This document shows positions 17,237 to 25,974 of a stretch of 64,000 nucleotides of DNA, in pieces. Each line of letters opens with the position of its first letter. Position 1 is the first letter of the stretch. Where the stretch lies: NCBI RefSeq assembly GCF_029338375.1, contig NZ_CP119804.1, positions 1,426,001-1,490,000 on the forward strand, in the 5' to 3' direction. The DNA is from Halorussus lipolyticus (GTDB lineage: Archaea; Halobacteriota; Halobacteria; Halobacteriales; Haladaptataceae). The position numbers were made by a program, and so were the translations under genes. The notes under the pieces are model-generated. The model was given only the letters and a program-made list of their open reading frames with translations, did no database searches and was not told where the DNA came from.

Positions 17237-17332
17237 TCAGTCGGCACCGCGGGGCGGAATGTGACCGCACTTCGAACACGTCTCGTAGCCTCGCGCGGCG
17301 ACGAGTTCGCCGCTACATTGGGGGCATCTCAT
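17237..17332 (-). CDS. 31-residue zinc-ribbon protein
   Basis: A tiny open frame starting MRCPQCSGELVAARGYETCSKCG and ending in RGAD. CPQC and CSKC are 14 residues apart, a compact zinc knuckle, and the Gly-Tyr between them is typical of zinc ribbons. Too short for ordinary gene callers; the Cys pattern and GC-rich third positions make it likely real. Role unknown. Confidence 0.6.
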   Translation of the reverse strand: MRCPQCSGELVAARGYETCSKCGHIPPRGAD

Positions 17333-17475
17333 CGTGAGCGTCGGTAGCCCAAACGGACGTAAGAGCCTTCCTATAAGATGAACTAATTTCTCGTATCACA
17401 TATAAGGACGCCTAATATTGACGTGGGTCGAGAGAGCATGTGACTCCCCTCGAAAAATCGGCTTTCGGCTCCGGG

Positions 17476-17652
17476 CTATCCGGACCAGCCAGCGCAGATG
17501 TCGTCGTTGACGTTGCTCCGCCACGTCTCGAAGCCGTCTTCGCAGTCCGGATTCTCGTGGATGTGGTCGATGAAGCCTGCGCCGGGATTCCGGAGTTCGT
17601 TCCCGCAGAACGGGCAATCGTTCGGGTCGCTCCACGTCGCTGTCGTTGACAT
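17476..17652 (-). CDS. Small C2H2/CxxC zinc-finger protein
   Basis: A 58-residue protein, most likely from MSTTATWSDP (two codons after an earlier ATG). CPFCGNEL is the first Cys pair and IDHIHENPDC supplies His and Cys ligands, followed by WRSNVNDDICAGWSG. I recognise this as a widespread haloarchaeal zinc-finger family of unknown function. It lies alone in AT-rich DNA upstream of the orc1/cdc6 stop. Confidence 0.75.
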   Translation of the reverse strand: MSTTATWSDPNDCPFCGNELRNPGAGFIDHIHENPDCEDGFETWRSNVNDDICAGWSG

Positions 17653-17760
17653 AGCCACTAGCGCGACGTTCTGACTGATAAGTTCTGCCCGAATATTTCT
17701 AAAATACCTTTGTTGTGGTAATATATTCCTAATATCCCTCCATCAATAGCGCGGTCGGCT

Positions 17761-18990
17761 TCAGATACCGAGGTCAGCGATGCGCGAATCCCGATGCAGG
17801 ACCTTCTTGACGATTTCGGGTTCTTCGAGGAGGCGGTGTTTGGTGTGGACACCCCTGCCCCGACCCCGCCCCTTCGTCTCGGAGTTGATGACGTTGAGGA
17901 AGTCCTGTTCCTGCAAGATTTCCTGCACTCGGCGCTCCGAGAGGGCGTCCATGTCGAGGTCCGAGGCGATGGTCTGGTACTGGCGGTAAATCTGCTGGGT
18001 CGGGAACTGGTCGCGGGGCTTGTTCTCGGTCAGCAGGGTGAGCGCCAGCAGGATTGCCTTGGCTTGGGTGGGCGCACCCTCGATGAGTTCGGCGAAGCGG
18101 TCGGCCTCGGTCTTCTCCTTGGCGGCGTAGACGTGTTTTTCGGTTACCTCCTCGTCCTCCTGCTTGGTGGCGATTCGGCCCGCGTTCCGGAGGATGTCGA
18201 TGGCCTTCCGGGCGTCGCCGTGTTCTTGGGCGGCGAGGGCGGCGGTCAGCGGAATCGCGTCGTCCGACAGCACCCCGTCGCGGAAGGCGTCGGCGCGGTT
18301 TTGGAGGATGTCCACGAGCTGGTGGGCGTCGTAGGGCGGGAAGACCAGTTCGTCGTGGGCGAAACTCGACTTGACGCGCTCGTTGAGTTCGTCCGGGAAG
18401 TCGATTTTGTTCGAGATGCCGATGATGCCGATGGTCGAGTCGGTGACCCTGCGGTTCTCGCCCGCGCGCGAGAGTTTTCGAAGTACCTCGTCGTCTTCGA
18501 GCATGTCGATTTCGTCCAAGATGACCAGCGCCACGTCGCTACAGGCGTCGATGATTTGCCAGAGGCGGTCGTAGTAGTCGCCGGTACCGAGGCCCCGCTG
18601 AGGCACGGTGATACCGGTCTCGTTGGGGTCGTTGAGTTCCCGGCCGACTGTCTTGATGACCGACGCCTCGGTGGTCTGCTCGCCGCAGTCGATGAACGCG
18701 GTTTCGACCTCAACGTCCTCTTTGTCGGCCTCGTTCTCGACGCGCTTGGAGACGCTCCGTGAGATGAGCGACTTGCCGGTCCCGGTCTTGCCGAAGATAA
18801 AGAGGTGGGTCGGCTCTTGGCCGAAGATAGCGGGGTTGAGGGCCTCGGCGACCTTCTGCATGTGCTCGTCGCGGCCGACGATGCGGTTCGGGCCGGGGAG
18901 GTGAGAGATACGCAGGAGGTCCTCGTCGGCGAATATCGGCTCGTCGTACCGAAAGAGGGGGTCGCGGTCTACGTCGTCGTCGGTAGCCAT
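17761..18990 (-). CDS. orc1/cdc6: Orc1/Cdc6-type replication initiator
   Basis: A 409-residue AAA+ protein from MATDDDVDRDPLF; the frame upstream to 19011 lacks family residues. Walker A GKTGTGKS is at 67-74, Walker B LVILDEID near 155-162, sensor-1 region GIIGISNKID, and sensor-2 DARKAIDILRNAGRIA. The C-terminal winged helix (about 300-400) carries RVQEILQEQDFLNVINSETKG and would bind origin DNA. Haloarchaea have many such initiators and each usually sits by its own origin. The 800 bases upstream hold seven copies of a motif around an AT-rich block, so this initiator probably acts there and may also control its own promoter. Confidence 0.95.
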   Translation of the reverse strand: MATDDDVDRDPLFRYDEPIFADEDLLRISHLPGPNRIVGRDEHMQKVAEALNPAIFGQEPTHLFIFGKTGTGKSLISRSVSKRVENEADKEDVEVETAFIDCGEQTTEASVIKTVGRELNDPNETGITVPQRGLGTGDYYDRLWQIIDACSDVALVILDEIDMLEDDEVLRKLSRAGENRRVTDSTIGIIGISNKIDFPDELNERVKSSFAHDELVFPPYDAHQLVDILQNRADAFRDGVLSDDAIPLTAALAAQEHGDARKAIDILRNAGRIATKQEDEEVTEKHVYAAKEKTEADRFAELIEGAPTQAKAILLALTLLTENKPRDQFPTQQIYRQYQTIASDLDMDALSERRVQEILQEQDFLNVINSETKGRGRGRGVHTKHRLLEEPEIVKKVLHRDSRIADLGI

Positions 18991-19029
18991 CTGATTACCC
19001 TTGCTTCGCACTTCAGCATATAAATGGAG

Positions 19030-19815
19030 AGGGTATCGTCGCGGATGTATCTCGCCGTCGAGTGACGGCGCGGGCGATTCCCCGGCGGTTCGGCGTCACC
19101 GGCGCTGAGAGTACCGTCGCGGATGTTCCGGCAGAAAATCGATGGGAGATTGGCGGGAGATTGGCGGGTAATCGATGAGCCATCGGCGGGCAACCAGTGG
19201 ACAATCGGCGACGCTCGGGAAGTGGCTAGTACGTGATCTGGTGCGGAGTCAGTGACGAGCAGTGCGGCAAGTTCGAGTTGTTGGGTCGAAAGGAGGTACT
19301 CACGGAGGAGTCGAGAGGGTCGAGGACCGGGCAGACACCTACCTCGCGGATGTAAGTCGGTGGGTGGTAGGGGTGGGTGCGACTGGTAAGCCGCTGACCG
19401 GGAACTGCTAAGAGCAATCTATTTATTTGTGAAAGATATATAAGTAAGCGTTTAGAATTCATAATAATGTCTATTTGTGAGTTGTTTTGAATACTATTAT
19501 ATATTTTTCTATTGGATACTAACTACTACTTATAGAAAATAATCGTGGGTGAGCGATTGCGGAAATGATAACAGAGAGTGAGTGACACACCCCTGTCGCG
19601 TCTGTAACGAAGAATAGGTTTATTTAGAAACCACACACCACCATCGCGAATGTAAGATTGCTATTTATTGAGTCTACAGATGCCGAAAGACGACTATAGC
19701 TTTTCCAACATTCTGCCATCTGGGGCGAATCAGCATACATCCGCGACAGTAGTGTCACCGCATCGATGCGGTTCTCCCCCACCCCCACCGATTTCCCCTT
19801 ACATCCGCGACGGTG
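19030..19815. other. Candidate replication origin beside orc1/cdc6
   Basis: Seven copies of a 13-base core, consensus CGTCGCGGATGTA, surround an AT-rich block. Plus-strand copies are at 19037-19049, 19115-19127, 19342-19354, 19594-19606 and 19642-19654; minus-strand copies are at 19736-19748 and 19800-19812. The copies at 19342 and 19800 are followed on their own strand by a G-rich run (several GGTGGG blocks), as in known origin recognition boxes. A shared ACACCACC precedes the core in several copies. Position, number and the adjoining initiator gene support an origin. No replication test or skew analysis was possible. Confidence 0.6.
19425..19555. other. AT-rich block, candidate DNA unwinding element
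   Basis: Very AT-rich DNA with runs such as atttatttgtgaaagatatat and ttatatatttttctattgg, lying between the third and fourth origin motifs. It is the natural candidate for helix opening at this origin and could also hold promoters. Seen directly; the role is inferred. Confidence 0.5.
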
Positions 19816-20032
19816 GTGTGGGCCAGTCAGTCTACTCTCATTTGTATCGAACCGCCAACGTGCCGACCCGTCCGCTACTCGCCCACGACCCTCCTCGCCG
19901 ACCACGAATGAATCCGAGGAGACCCCAAACACTCCCAAGAGGACTCCAAAGAGGCCCGAGACGACCCCGAAACCGACCAGATGGCCGGAACTCGGCAGAA
20001 GGATTTTGACCGTCGGCCCCCAACGCGAAGCC

Positions 20033-20986
20033 GTGAGCATCTATCGTAGCGTCCGGGCAATCGCCGACGCGTCTGGCGAGGGACCCATCGACTGGACGGC
20101 GGTCGCAGAGGCCGCCAAGGCATCGACTCCGCCGGGGTCGCTCGAGTTGTCCGAGACCGAGAAGGAAGGCTACGCCGCCGACGTGCGCGACGCTCGGAAC
20201 AGAGTCCGCGAGGTTTCCGGGGCCGACTTCGACGTGCCCGAGACCATCGAGGTCCAGAACCGACACCACTGGATAGACGCCAACATCGACACCTTCCGGC
20301 GCGTGATGGAACCCGTCGAAGAACACGGGCCGGTCGCCATGCCCGGCGTCGCCCGGACCATCAACACCGGCACGATGTCAGTGATGCTGACGGTGCTGGC
20401 CAAGAACGTCCTCGGCCAGTACGACCCCCTGCTTCTGGCCGACGGCGACGACCACGCGCTGTACTTCGTCCGGCCGAACATCGAGCGCATCGCCCGCGAA
20501 CTCGACGTGAACTACGACCGGTTCCGGCGGTGGATAGCCTTCCACGAGGTCACGCACGCCGCCGAGTTCGGCGCGGCCCCGTGGCTCTCGGACCACCTCG
20601 AATCCCGGATGGAGTCGGGCATCGAGGCGCTTGCAGGTGGCCATCTCGACCGGGAGGCCTTCAAGGAACTCGACGCCGCGATGACCGCCGTCGAGGGCTA
20701 CGCCGAACTCCTGATGGACGGCGCGTTCGACGACGAGTACGCCGACCTGCGCGAGAAGATGGAGGCCCGCAGGCAGGGCGGCGACCCCCTGTCGAGACTC
20801 CTCCGGCGGATGCTCGGTCTCGGACTGAAGCGCAGACAGTACGAGCGCGGCAAGGCCTTCTTCGACGCCGTTTCGGCGGAGCGCGGTATCGAGGGGGCCA
20901 GCGCGGTCTGGGACCGCCCCGAGAATCTGCCCACCGACGCGGAACTCGATGACCCGGACCGGTGGCTAGCGCGGGTGAATCCGTAA
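20033..20986 (+). CDS. Zinc-dependent metalloprotease-like protein (F420-biosynthesis-associated type)
   Basis: A 317-residue protein from a GTG (VSIYRSVRAIADAS); the open frame runs further back into the origin repeats, which I reject. The zinc motif HEVTH is at residues 171-175 in FHEVTHAAEFGAAPWL, with an acidic third-ligand candidate downstream in the helix ESGIEALAGGHLD. The overall pattern matches the actinobacterial/haloarchaeal hydrolase family found near F420 genes (TIGR03624 type, recalled). The substrate is unknown. No F420 genes lie in this window. Confidence 0.8.
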   Translation: MSIYRSVRAIADASGEGPIDWTAVAEAAKASTPPGSLELSETEKEGYAADVRDARNRVREVSGADFDVPETIEVQNRHHWIDANIDTFRRVMEPVEEHGPVAMPGVARTINTGTMSVMLTVLAKNVLGQYDPLLLADGDDHALYFVRPNIERIARELDVNYDRFRRWIAFHEVTHAAEFGAAPWLSDHLESRMESGIEALAGGHLDREAFKELDAAMTAVEGYAELLMDGAFDDEYADLREKMEARRQGGDPLSRLLRRMLGLGLKRRQYERGKAFFDAVSAERGIEGASAVWDRPENLPTDAELDDPDRWLARVNP

Positions 20987-21008
20987 AAATCTGATACCCG
21001 AGAGAAAG

Positions 21009-21206
21009 TTACGTGATGTGGACCAGATAGCCCAGCAGTGCCGCGCCGACGAGCGACCCCGCGACGATTGCGAGGGCGACCTGCACCAGCGACCCGCCGC
21101 CCGACACGGTGATGAGACCGGCCGAGAGGCCGACGATGACGACGATGCTGATTTTGAGCCGATTCATCGAGTCGCGCTTCTCCTCGGTTGACGGTGGTCC
21201 GACCAT
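21009..21206 (-). CDS. Small two-helix membrane protein
   Basis: A 65-residue protein starting MVGPPSTEEKRDSMNRL. Two transmembrane helices (about 18-35 and 42-62) are separated by SGGGS. It lies 2 bases from the stop of the NTF2-like gene (21209-21688), on the same strand downstream, suggesting co-transcription. Function unknown. Confidence 0.65.
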   Translation of the reverse strand: MVGPPSTEEKRDSMNRLKISIVVIVGLSAGLITVSGGGSLVQVALAIVAGSLVGAALLGYLVHIT

Positions 21207-21208
21207 GG

Positions 21209-21688
21209 TCAGAGGTCGTGGGACGCGCTGACGTGCGTCTGGACGAACCGCCAGCGTGGCTCCTCGCCATCGTCTCTCTCTCTGCCTCGGGGCGGTACCC
21301 GACGCTCGCCCAGTTCTCGCTCCAGCACGCCGCTCCACCGCGTATCGAATGCGTGGCGGGTCTCCGCTGGGTCGGCATCGGCCGAGCGACTGCCGTCCAG
21401 TTCGGTCCACGACAGCGCCACGTCGTCGGTGAACCACGCGACGGACGCACTCGCCACGCTATCGCCCTCCGACTCCGGCACCGCGATTTGTAGGTTCCGG
21501 CTCTCGACTTGCCAGTCCTCGGTAGTCCGGGTCTGCTCGCGGAGGCCCTCGGCGATGGCCTCGTAGCCCGCGAGGCGCTCGCTGACGCCGAACTTCACGG
21601 CGTCCTCGCGCTCGGCGAAGTACGGCGAGAGGGGTTCACCCCGCCGGAGCGCCTCGTAGTACTCCTCGACGGTCTCGGTCGGGTTCAT
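21209..21688 (-). CDS. SnoaL/NTF2-like protein
   Basis: A 159-residue protein from MNPTETVEEYYEALRRGEPL; upstream codons of the longer frame belong to the neighbouring gene in another frame. The first helix ETVEEYYEALRRG, then LAGYEAIAEGLREQ and a beta-rich half ending RWRFVQTHVSASHDL, match the NTF2/SnoaL cone fold used by ketosteroid isomerase-like and calcium/calmodulin kinase association domains. FVQTHVS is the final strand of that fold. Catalysis or ligand binding cannot be read. It precedes the small membrane gene with a 2-base gap. Confidence 0.75.
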   Translation of the reverse strand: MNPTETVEEYYEALRRGEPLSPYFAEREDAVKFGVSERLAGYEAIAEGLREQTRTTEDWQVESRNLQIAVPESEGDSVASASVAWFTDDVALSWTELDGSRSADADPAETRHAFDTRWSGVLERELGERRVPPRGRERDDGEEPRWRFVQTHVSASHDL

Positions 21689-21762
21689 GAAAAATCGGTG
21701 TCGGCGAACTCGCTTAAGCCTACTCGTCTCGGGCGATACCGCCGAGTCGGCGATAGGAGACG

Positions 21763-22314
21763 CTACTGGAATCCCTTGCCGACTTCGGCGTCCTCGATGA
21801 GGTCGTCCAACTCCTCGTTCAGCAGGTCCTCGGCCTCCTCGAACCGGTCGGAGAGTTCGTCCGCCGGGTCGGGCCGGCCGTACTGGTCGAAGTCGATGGG
21901 ACCGAACGCCGGACTGTCCATCGCGTCCATCACGTCGTCGAAGAAGTCGTTGGGCGTGGTCGGCGCGTCGGCGTGGGCCTTGACGACCTGTTCGAGGTGG
22001 CGGGCTTTCTCCTCGGCGTCGTCTTCGTCCTCCGGCGGGTTCTGGACCGCGAAGCGGCCTTCGGTCTCCTGCTCGGGGAGGAACGAGCCGATTTCGTCGT
22101 CGAGACTCCGGGCGACCCGCGTGCCGACGCCTTGGACCTCGTAGGGGTTCTTGGCGTAGGTCTTGAGGAGATAGACGCCTCCTCGGGGGTGGCCCAGATA
22201 GAGGTCCTCGCCGACGCCGCCGGCGCGGGACCCGCCGACGGCCCGCCAGCCCTCGGGGTCCACGTCCTTCTCGACCACGTCCTCGACGATGTCCTGCCAC
22301 TCGCGTATCCGCAT
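21763..22314 (-). CDS. Conserved haloarchaeal protein of unknown function
   Basis: A 183-residue acidic protein from MRIREWQDIVEDVVEKD; an ATG five codons upstream is less likely. It has an N-terminal domain with a Gly/Arg-rich loop (VGGSRAGGVGEDLYLGHPRGGVYLLKTYA) that looks like a nucleotide or small-ligand pocket, and a helical C-terminus (FDDVMDAMDS, then SDRFEEAEDLLNEELDDLIED). I do not recognise the family. It is upstream of the NTF2-like gene with 74 bases between and may share an operon. Confidence 0.7.
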   Translation of the reverse strand: MRIREWQDIVEDVVEKDVDPEGWRAVGGSRAGGVGEDLYLGHPRGGVYLLKTYAKNPYEVQGVGTRVARSLDDEIGSFLPEQETEGRFAVQNPPEDEDDAEEKARHLEQVVKAHADAPTTPNDFFDDVMDAMDSPAFGPIDFDQYGRPDPADELSDRFEEAEDLLNEELDDLIEDAEVGKGFQ

Positions 22315-22430
22315 GGTTATCTGTAGCATGGGAGCGAGGGAGAATTAACGTATCGGTCTCGGTTACTCCTCGGAAAAATCAAAATCGGTAGGGCCTCGGG
22401 AAGAGTTAGAGCCGGAGAGACTTTGTTTTA

Positions 22431-22560
22431 GAAAGCCCCCGGCCGGTCGCGGTCGTTGGCCGACATATCCGCTCCTCTCCGCACCGACCGTCGCGGATAG
22501 GGGTCGGCCAGACGACCACGGGCCTCCGGCCCGCGACCGTCCGGCCCCTTTCATCCACCC
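22431..22560 (+). repeat. Structured intergenic repeat, copy 1
   Basis: Starts GAAAGCCCCCGGCCGGTCGC and ends GCGACCGTCCGGCCCCTTTC plus ATCCACC. The two ends form an inverted repeat, and the interior holds a second stem, TATCCGC (22476 region) with GCGGATA (22494 region). It shares GATAGGGGTCG and GACGACCACG with copy 3 at 59782. The stem bases differ from copies 2 and 3 but still pair. Confidence 0.65.
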
Positions 22561-22685
22561 AAACGGTAGTTTTGTCGGCCGAGCGCACCCGTCGGTTGCC
22601 CAGTCAAGCGTCTGCTAGTGGCTTGTTCACCGGGCAGACACGGGGAAATCGAGCGATGGCCGAAAGCAAGCGAGCGCAGTCCCGG

Positions 22686-23219
22686 TCAGTAGGTCGGCGA
22701 CTCCTCGGGCACGCCGTCGCGTTGGTTGACCACGCGACCGAGGACGAACAGGGCGTCAGAGAGTCGATTCAGGTAGGTGACGGCCGTTTCGTTGATGTCC
22801 TCGTCGGCCTCCAGCGCCACCGCGCGGCGTTCGGCGCGTCGGCAGACCGTCCGAGCGTGGTGAAGTCGCGCCCCGCCGTCGCTCCCGCCGGGCAGGATGA
22901 ACGATTCGAGCGGTTCGAGTTCGTCGTCGTAGTCGTCTATCCAGTCTTCGAGTTGCGCGACGTGTTCGTCGCGGATAACGGGGTCCTCGTCGTCGGGGTC
23001 GGGGTTGGCGAAGTCGGCCTGCACGACGTGGAGGTGGTTCTGGATTTCCCGGAGTTGGTCGTCCACGTCGTCGTGGCCCGTGGGTCGGACGCGCCCGACC
23101 ACGGCGTTCAGTTCGTCTACGGTGCCGTAGGCCTCGATTCGAGGACTGGCCTTCGAGACGCGGGACATGTCTCGGAGGTCGGTCTGGCCCTCGTCACCGC
23201 GACCGGTGTAGATTTTCAT
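22686..23219 (-). CDS. Cob(I)yrinic acid a,c-diamide adenosyltransferase (PduO type)
   Basis: A 177-residue enzyme that transfers the adenosyl group of ATP to cob(I)alamin or a precursor to give adenosylcobalamin, in the cytoplasm as a trimer. MKIYTGRGDEGQTDL is the ATP-binding N-terminus, SKASPRIEAYGTVDELNA the next conserved block, ARTVCRRAERRAVALE the helix with essential Arg residues, and NRLSDALFVLGRVVN the C-terminal signature. Length fits the family. No other cobalamin gene is near. Confidence 0.92.
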   Translation of the reverse strand: MKIYTGRGDEGQTDLRDMSRVSKASPRIEAYGTVDELNAVVGRVRPTGHDDVDDQLREIQNHLHVVQADFANPDPDDEDPVIRDEHVAQLEDWIDDYDDELEPLESFILPGGSDGGARLHHARTVCRRAERRAVALEADEDINETAVTYLNRLSDALFVLGRVVNQRDGVPEESPTY

Positions 23220-23280
23220 GCCTTCGACTACCGACCGACTGCACTTAACTCCCGCCCCGAACGTCCGGCCGTCGCGGGAT

Positions 23281-23520
23281 TCAGGCCAGCGAGGCCTCGA
23301 CGTACTCCAGAATCTTCTCGCTCTCGGCCATCGTGACGCCCGAATCGTGGTCTACCAGCACCGGTACACTGCGCTGGCCGCTGACGCGCTTGACCTCGTT
23401 GCGGTCGGAGTGGAGCGGTTCGACCCACTCGGTCTCGTACTCGATGCCGTGGTCGTCCAGCGCGTCGTGGACCTTCTCGCAGTACGGACACCCGTCGAGC
23501 GAGTAGAGTTCGATGGACAT
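23281..23520 (-). CDS. Glutaredoxin-like thiol-disulfide protein
   Basis: A 79-residue protein: MSIELYSLDGCPYCEKVHDAL with a CPYC redox pair at residues 11-14, VPVLVDHDSGVTMAESEKILEYV with the cis-Pro (VPVL) and the C-terminal helix. This is a minimal glutaredoxin or glutathione S-transferase N-domain fold. In haloarchaea it would use gamma-glutamylcysteine or another low-molecular-weight thiol rather than glutathione. It is read from 61 bases downstream of the adenosyltransferase start, on the same strand. Confidence 0.9.
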   Translation of the reverse strand: MSIELYSLDGCPYCEKVHDALDDHGIEYETEWVEPLHSDRNEVKRVSGQRSVPVLVDHDSGVTMAESEKILEYVEASLA

Positions 23521-23816
23521 ACGACTCGGTTGGGGCGCGTCGGGGAAGTAACTACTGCCAGAGGAGCAATCGATGCCACCGCAACACTCATCGGTCCGGT
23601 GTCTCCTCGGCTTTCGTATCGTGGTAATTAGTTTACCGAGGCCACTGGCCGGAGTCGAAGCCACGATAGGAAAGAGAACCAACGACGAGAGACTATTCGC
23701 CCGGTATCGGGATACACGGGGTCTCGGCAGGACCCCCAAGCCGTCGAACCGCCACCGGCGACCAACCGGCGTCTCGAACCAGTATCCTCAAATGCCGCGC
23801 GCTTCGACGTTCGAAC

Positions 23817-23984
23817 ATGGCTCAGGAACTCGACCACGACTGTCCTCAGTGTGGCACCGAGCGAACGTTTTACCGCACCGCCAGCACCAACCTCCACCTC
23901 GGCGAGAAGACCAAGTGGGGCTGTCCGGAGTGCGACTTCCGCTTCGTCCAGATAGACGGCGACATCGACTCGACCGAGGCCTGA
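23817..23984 (+). CDS. 55-residue zinc-ribbon protein
   Basis: A 55-residue protein starting MAQELDHDCPQCGTERTFYR. CPQC and CPEC, 25 residues apart, form a zinc beta-ribbon; between them STNLHLGEKTKWG gives the beta hairpin. It ends FVQIDGDIDSTEA. I recognise a conserved haloarchaeal zinc-ribbon family without known role. It is too short for many gene callers but its pattern is clear. Confidence 0.8.
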   Translation: MAQELDHDCPQCGTERTFYRTASTNLHLGEKTKWGCPECDFRFVQIDGDIDSTEA

Positions 23985-24546
23985 CGACTGTTCTCTCGCT
24001 CGGAGTTGCGACTCTCGTTCTCCCGTCACTGGTGAAGATTGCTCGTCCGTCAGCGTCACGCTTCTCCCCGCTCCCTGTACCCGACGCTTTGAACAATGTT
24101 TAGATACGCTAAAGACACCCATTTATTTTCCTCGTATAGGACACCCATTGTTTCGTGACCGAAGTCTCTCACCGACACGCTCGCTGATTTCCCGAGGACC
24201 GACCCTGAAAGCTCGGATGACCATTCGGCTACTGTCGAAGTTCCGACCGGCGTCCCGGCCTTCCGACTGGCCGACCATCGGCACGACCGGTCTCTCCTCC
24301 GTGAAATCCACGGGGAGTTCGCGTCTTACTCTTCGATAGTCCTCCGAGCCGGTGACTTCCGAACGAATAAACTGTTTTCCGATATACAAAATTGGTTCTT
24401 GGTCTCTCGTCGCGTCGAATACTACCGACGCCGTGGCTGAGACGCCGAGGACCGGTCTGTCTCTCGGCGCACTAAACCTGCGAGTGGGCAGAGTCCGCCG
24501 TGGTCGAAGCCGTCGAAAGAAGATAGCGGATGACCGACCGTCTCGG
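23985..24546. other. Gene-free stretch downstream of P450
   Basis: About 560 bases with no supported gene. Short AT-rich segments at 24100-24140 and near 24360-24400 may carry terminators or promoters. No RNA gene or repeat was recognised. Confidence 0.5.
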
Positions 24547-25851
24547 CTATCGCCGCGTCACGGAGAGGCCGATACCGTCCACGGGCCGAAGCGCGAGTTC
24601 GGGCCGGAACTCCGGTTGTTCGGCCTCGGCCGTTATCTCGAACCGGCGGGCCATCGTCGCCAGCGTCAGCTTTGCGACCAGTATCGAAAGCCGCCGACTC
24701 GGGCAATGGCGCGGCCCGCCGCCGAAGGGGAAGTATGCGAACTGGGCGCGGTCGTGGTTGCCCTGCCAGCGAGACGGGAGATACGTCTCCGGCCGGTCGA
24801 AGTTCTGCGGATTCCGGTGAATCGCCCACTGTGATAGCCAGACCTGCGCGTCGCTTTCGAGTTCGTACCCGCCGAGGGTCACGTCGTCGCGGGTTTCCCG
24901 GAACATCGTGTACAGCGGCGGGTACAACCGCAGGGTCTCGCGGAAGGCGCGTTCGGCGCGCTGTAGTTCGGTAACGTGGTCGATGGTCGCGTGGTCGCCG
25001 TCGAGAACCCGGTCGGCCTCCTGTTGGAGACCCGCCTGCACTCGCTCGGACGTGGCGACGCACTGGCAGGCGCAGGCGAGACCGACCGCCAGCGGTTCGA
25101 GCGCACCGACGAGGAGGACGCCCAACTCGTTCCGAACTTCCGAGCGCGATACCGGCGACTCGGGGTCGGCTTCGAGTCGCAACAGTTCGGCCAGCAGGCA
25201 CTCGCCGTCGGGGTCTTGGTCGGCCAGCAGTTGGTCGAGGAACTCGTGGAGTCGGTCGCGGGCACCGCGGTACGCCCGGTTGGTCGCCGTCGGAGTCCAG
25301 TCGGGGAGCAGTTGATCGAGCAGGACCTTCCGGGGCGCGTACTTCTGGCTGATTCCGTCCACCATCGAGGTGTACTCGCCGACGCTGACGGAACTCTCTT
25401 CTTCGAGGAGCAACTCGCACGCCAATCGCAGGCAGAGGCCGCGGAACTCCCGGTGGGCGTCTCTGATTTCGCCGTCGGCCCATCGGTCCCAGAACTCGGT
25501 CACGAGGTGACTGACCCGCCGGCCGTACTCCTGCAACCGGTCCATCGTCAGAATCGGTTGCCACGCCTGCCGGAGCGCCGAAATCACGTCGGGCGTGAGA
25601 TACCCCTCGAAACTGTCGTCGATACTGCTCCGTATCATCTCGGTCTTCCGGTACCGGTCGTTCTCGGTCGAGAGGACTCGCTCCACGAGGTTCGGGTCGA
25701 GGACGACGTAGATGGTCTGTGGGCCGATGCGCCCCCGGACGACCGGCGACGACACGTCCCGACAGCGTTCGCCGAATTCGAGCGGGTCGATGGCTTGGTG
25801 GATGTTCCCCGCGAGCGGAAGGCCATCGACTTGCGGCGGTGACTGACTCAT
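24547..25851 (-). CDS. Cytochrome P450 with atypical active-site motifs
   Basis: A 434-residue P450 from MSQSPPQVDGLPLAGNIHQA. The EXXR motif is at E305-R308 (RETLRLYPP), the PERF-like part is PSRW, and the haem loop FPFGGGPRHCPSRRLS places the axial Cys at 383. Two oddities show. The residue two after the haem Cys is Ser instead of the usual Gly. The I-helix GALEPLAVG keeps the acid (E) but lacks the Thr of AGxET(T/S), which usually aids proton delivery to oxygen. It may therefore be a peroxygenase, a specialised hydroxylase or a poor mono-oxygenase. It ends a three-gene row with a membrane protein and a Bat-like regulator. Confidence 0.9.
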   Translation of the reverse strand: MSQSPPQVDGLPLAGNIHQAIDPLEFGERCRDVSSPVVRGRIGPQTIYVVLDPNLVERVLSTENDRYRKTEMIRSSIDDSFEGYLTPDVISALRQAWQPILTMDRLQEYGRRVSHLVTEFWDRWADGEIRDAHREFRGLCLRLACELLLEEESSVSVGEYTSMVDGISQKYAPRKVLLDQLLPDWTPTATNRAYRGARDRLHEFLDQLLADQDPDGECLLAELLRLEADPESPVSRSEVRNELGVLLVGALEPLAVGLACACQCVATSERVQAGLQQEADRVLDGDHATIDHVTELQRAERAFRETLRLYPPLYTMFRETRDDVTLGGYELESDAQVWLSQWAIHRNPQNFDRPETYLPSRWQGNHDRAQFAYFPFGGGPRHCPSRRLSILVAKLTLATMARRFEITAEAEQPEFRPELALRPVDGIGLSVTRR

Positions 25852-25974
25852 GCGTCAGTCACCTCGCTGGATACCCCGGCCACGTCGCTGGATACGTCAG
25901 TCACTCGCCGTGGTCGCCCAGCGACCGCACCGGACCGCAGACCGTCGGTAGATGTAGGTTCGTTCATGGGACTC

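Noticed and set aside
19766..20032. N-terminal extension of the metalloprotease-like gene into the origin region
   Set aside because: The extension is Pro/Thr-rich, reads through origin motifs and has no family residues; the GTG at 20033 starts the conserved part.
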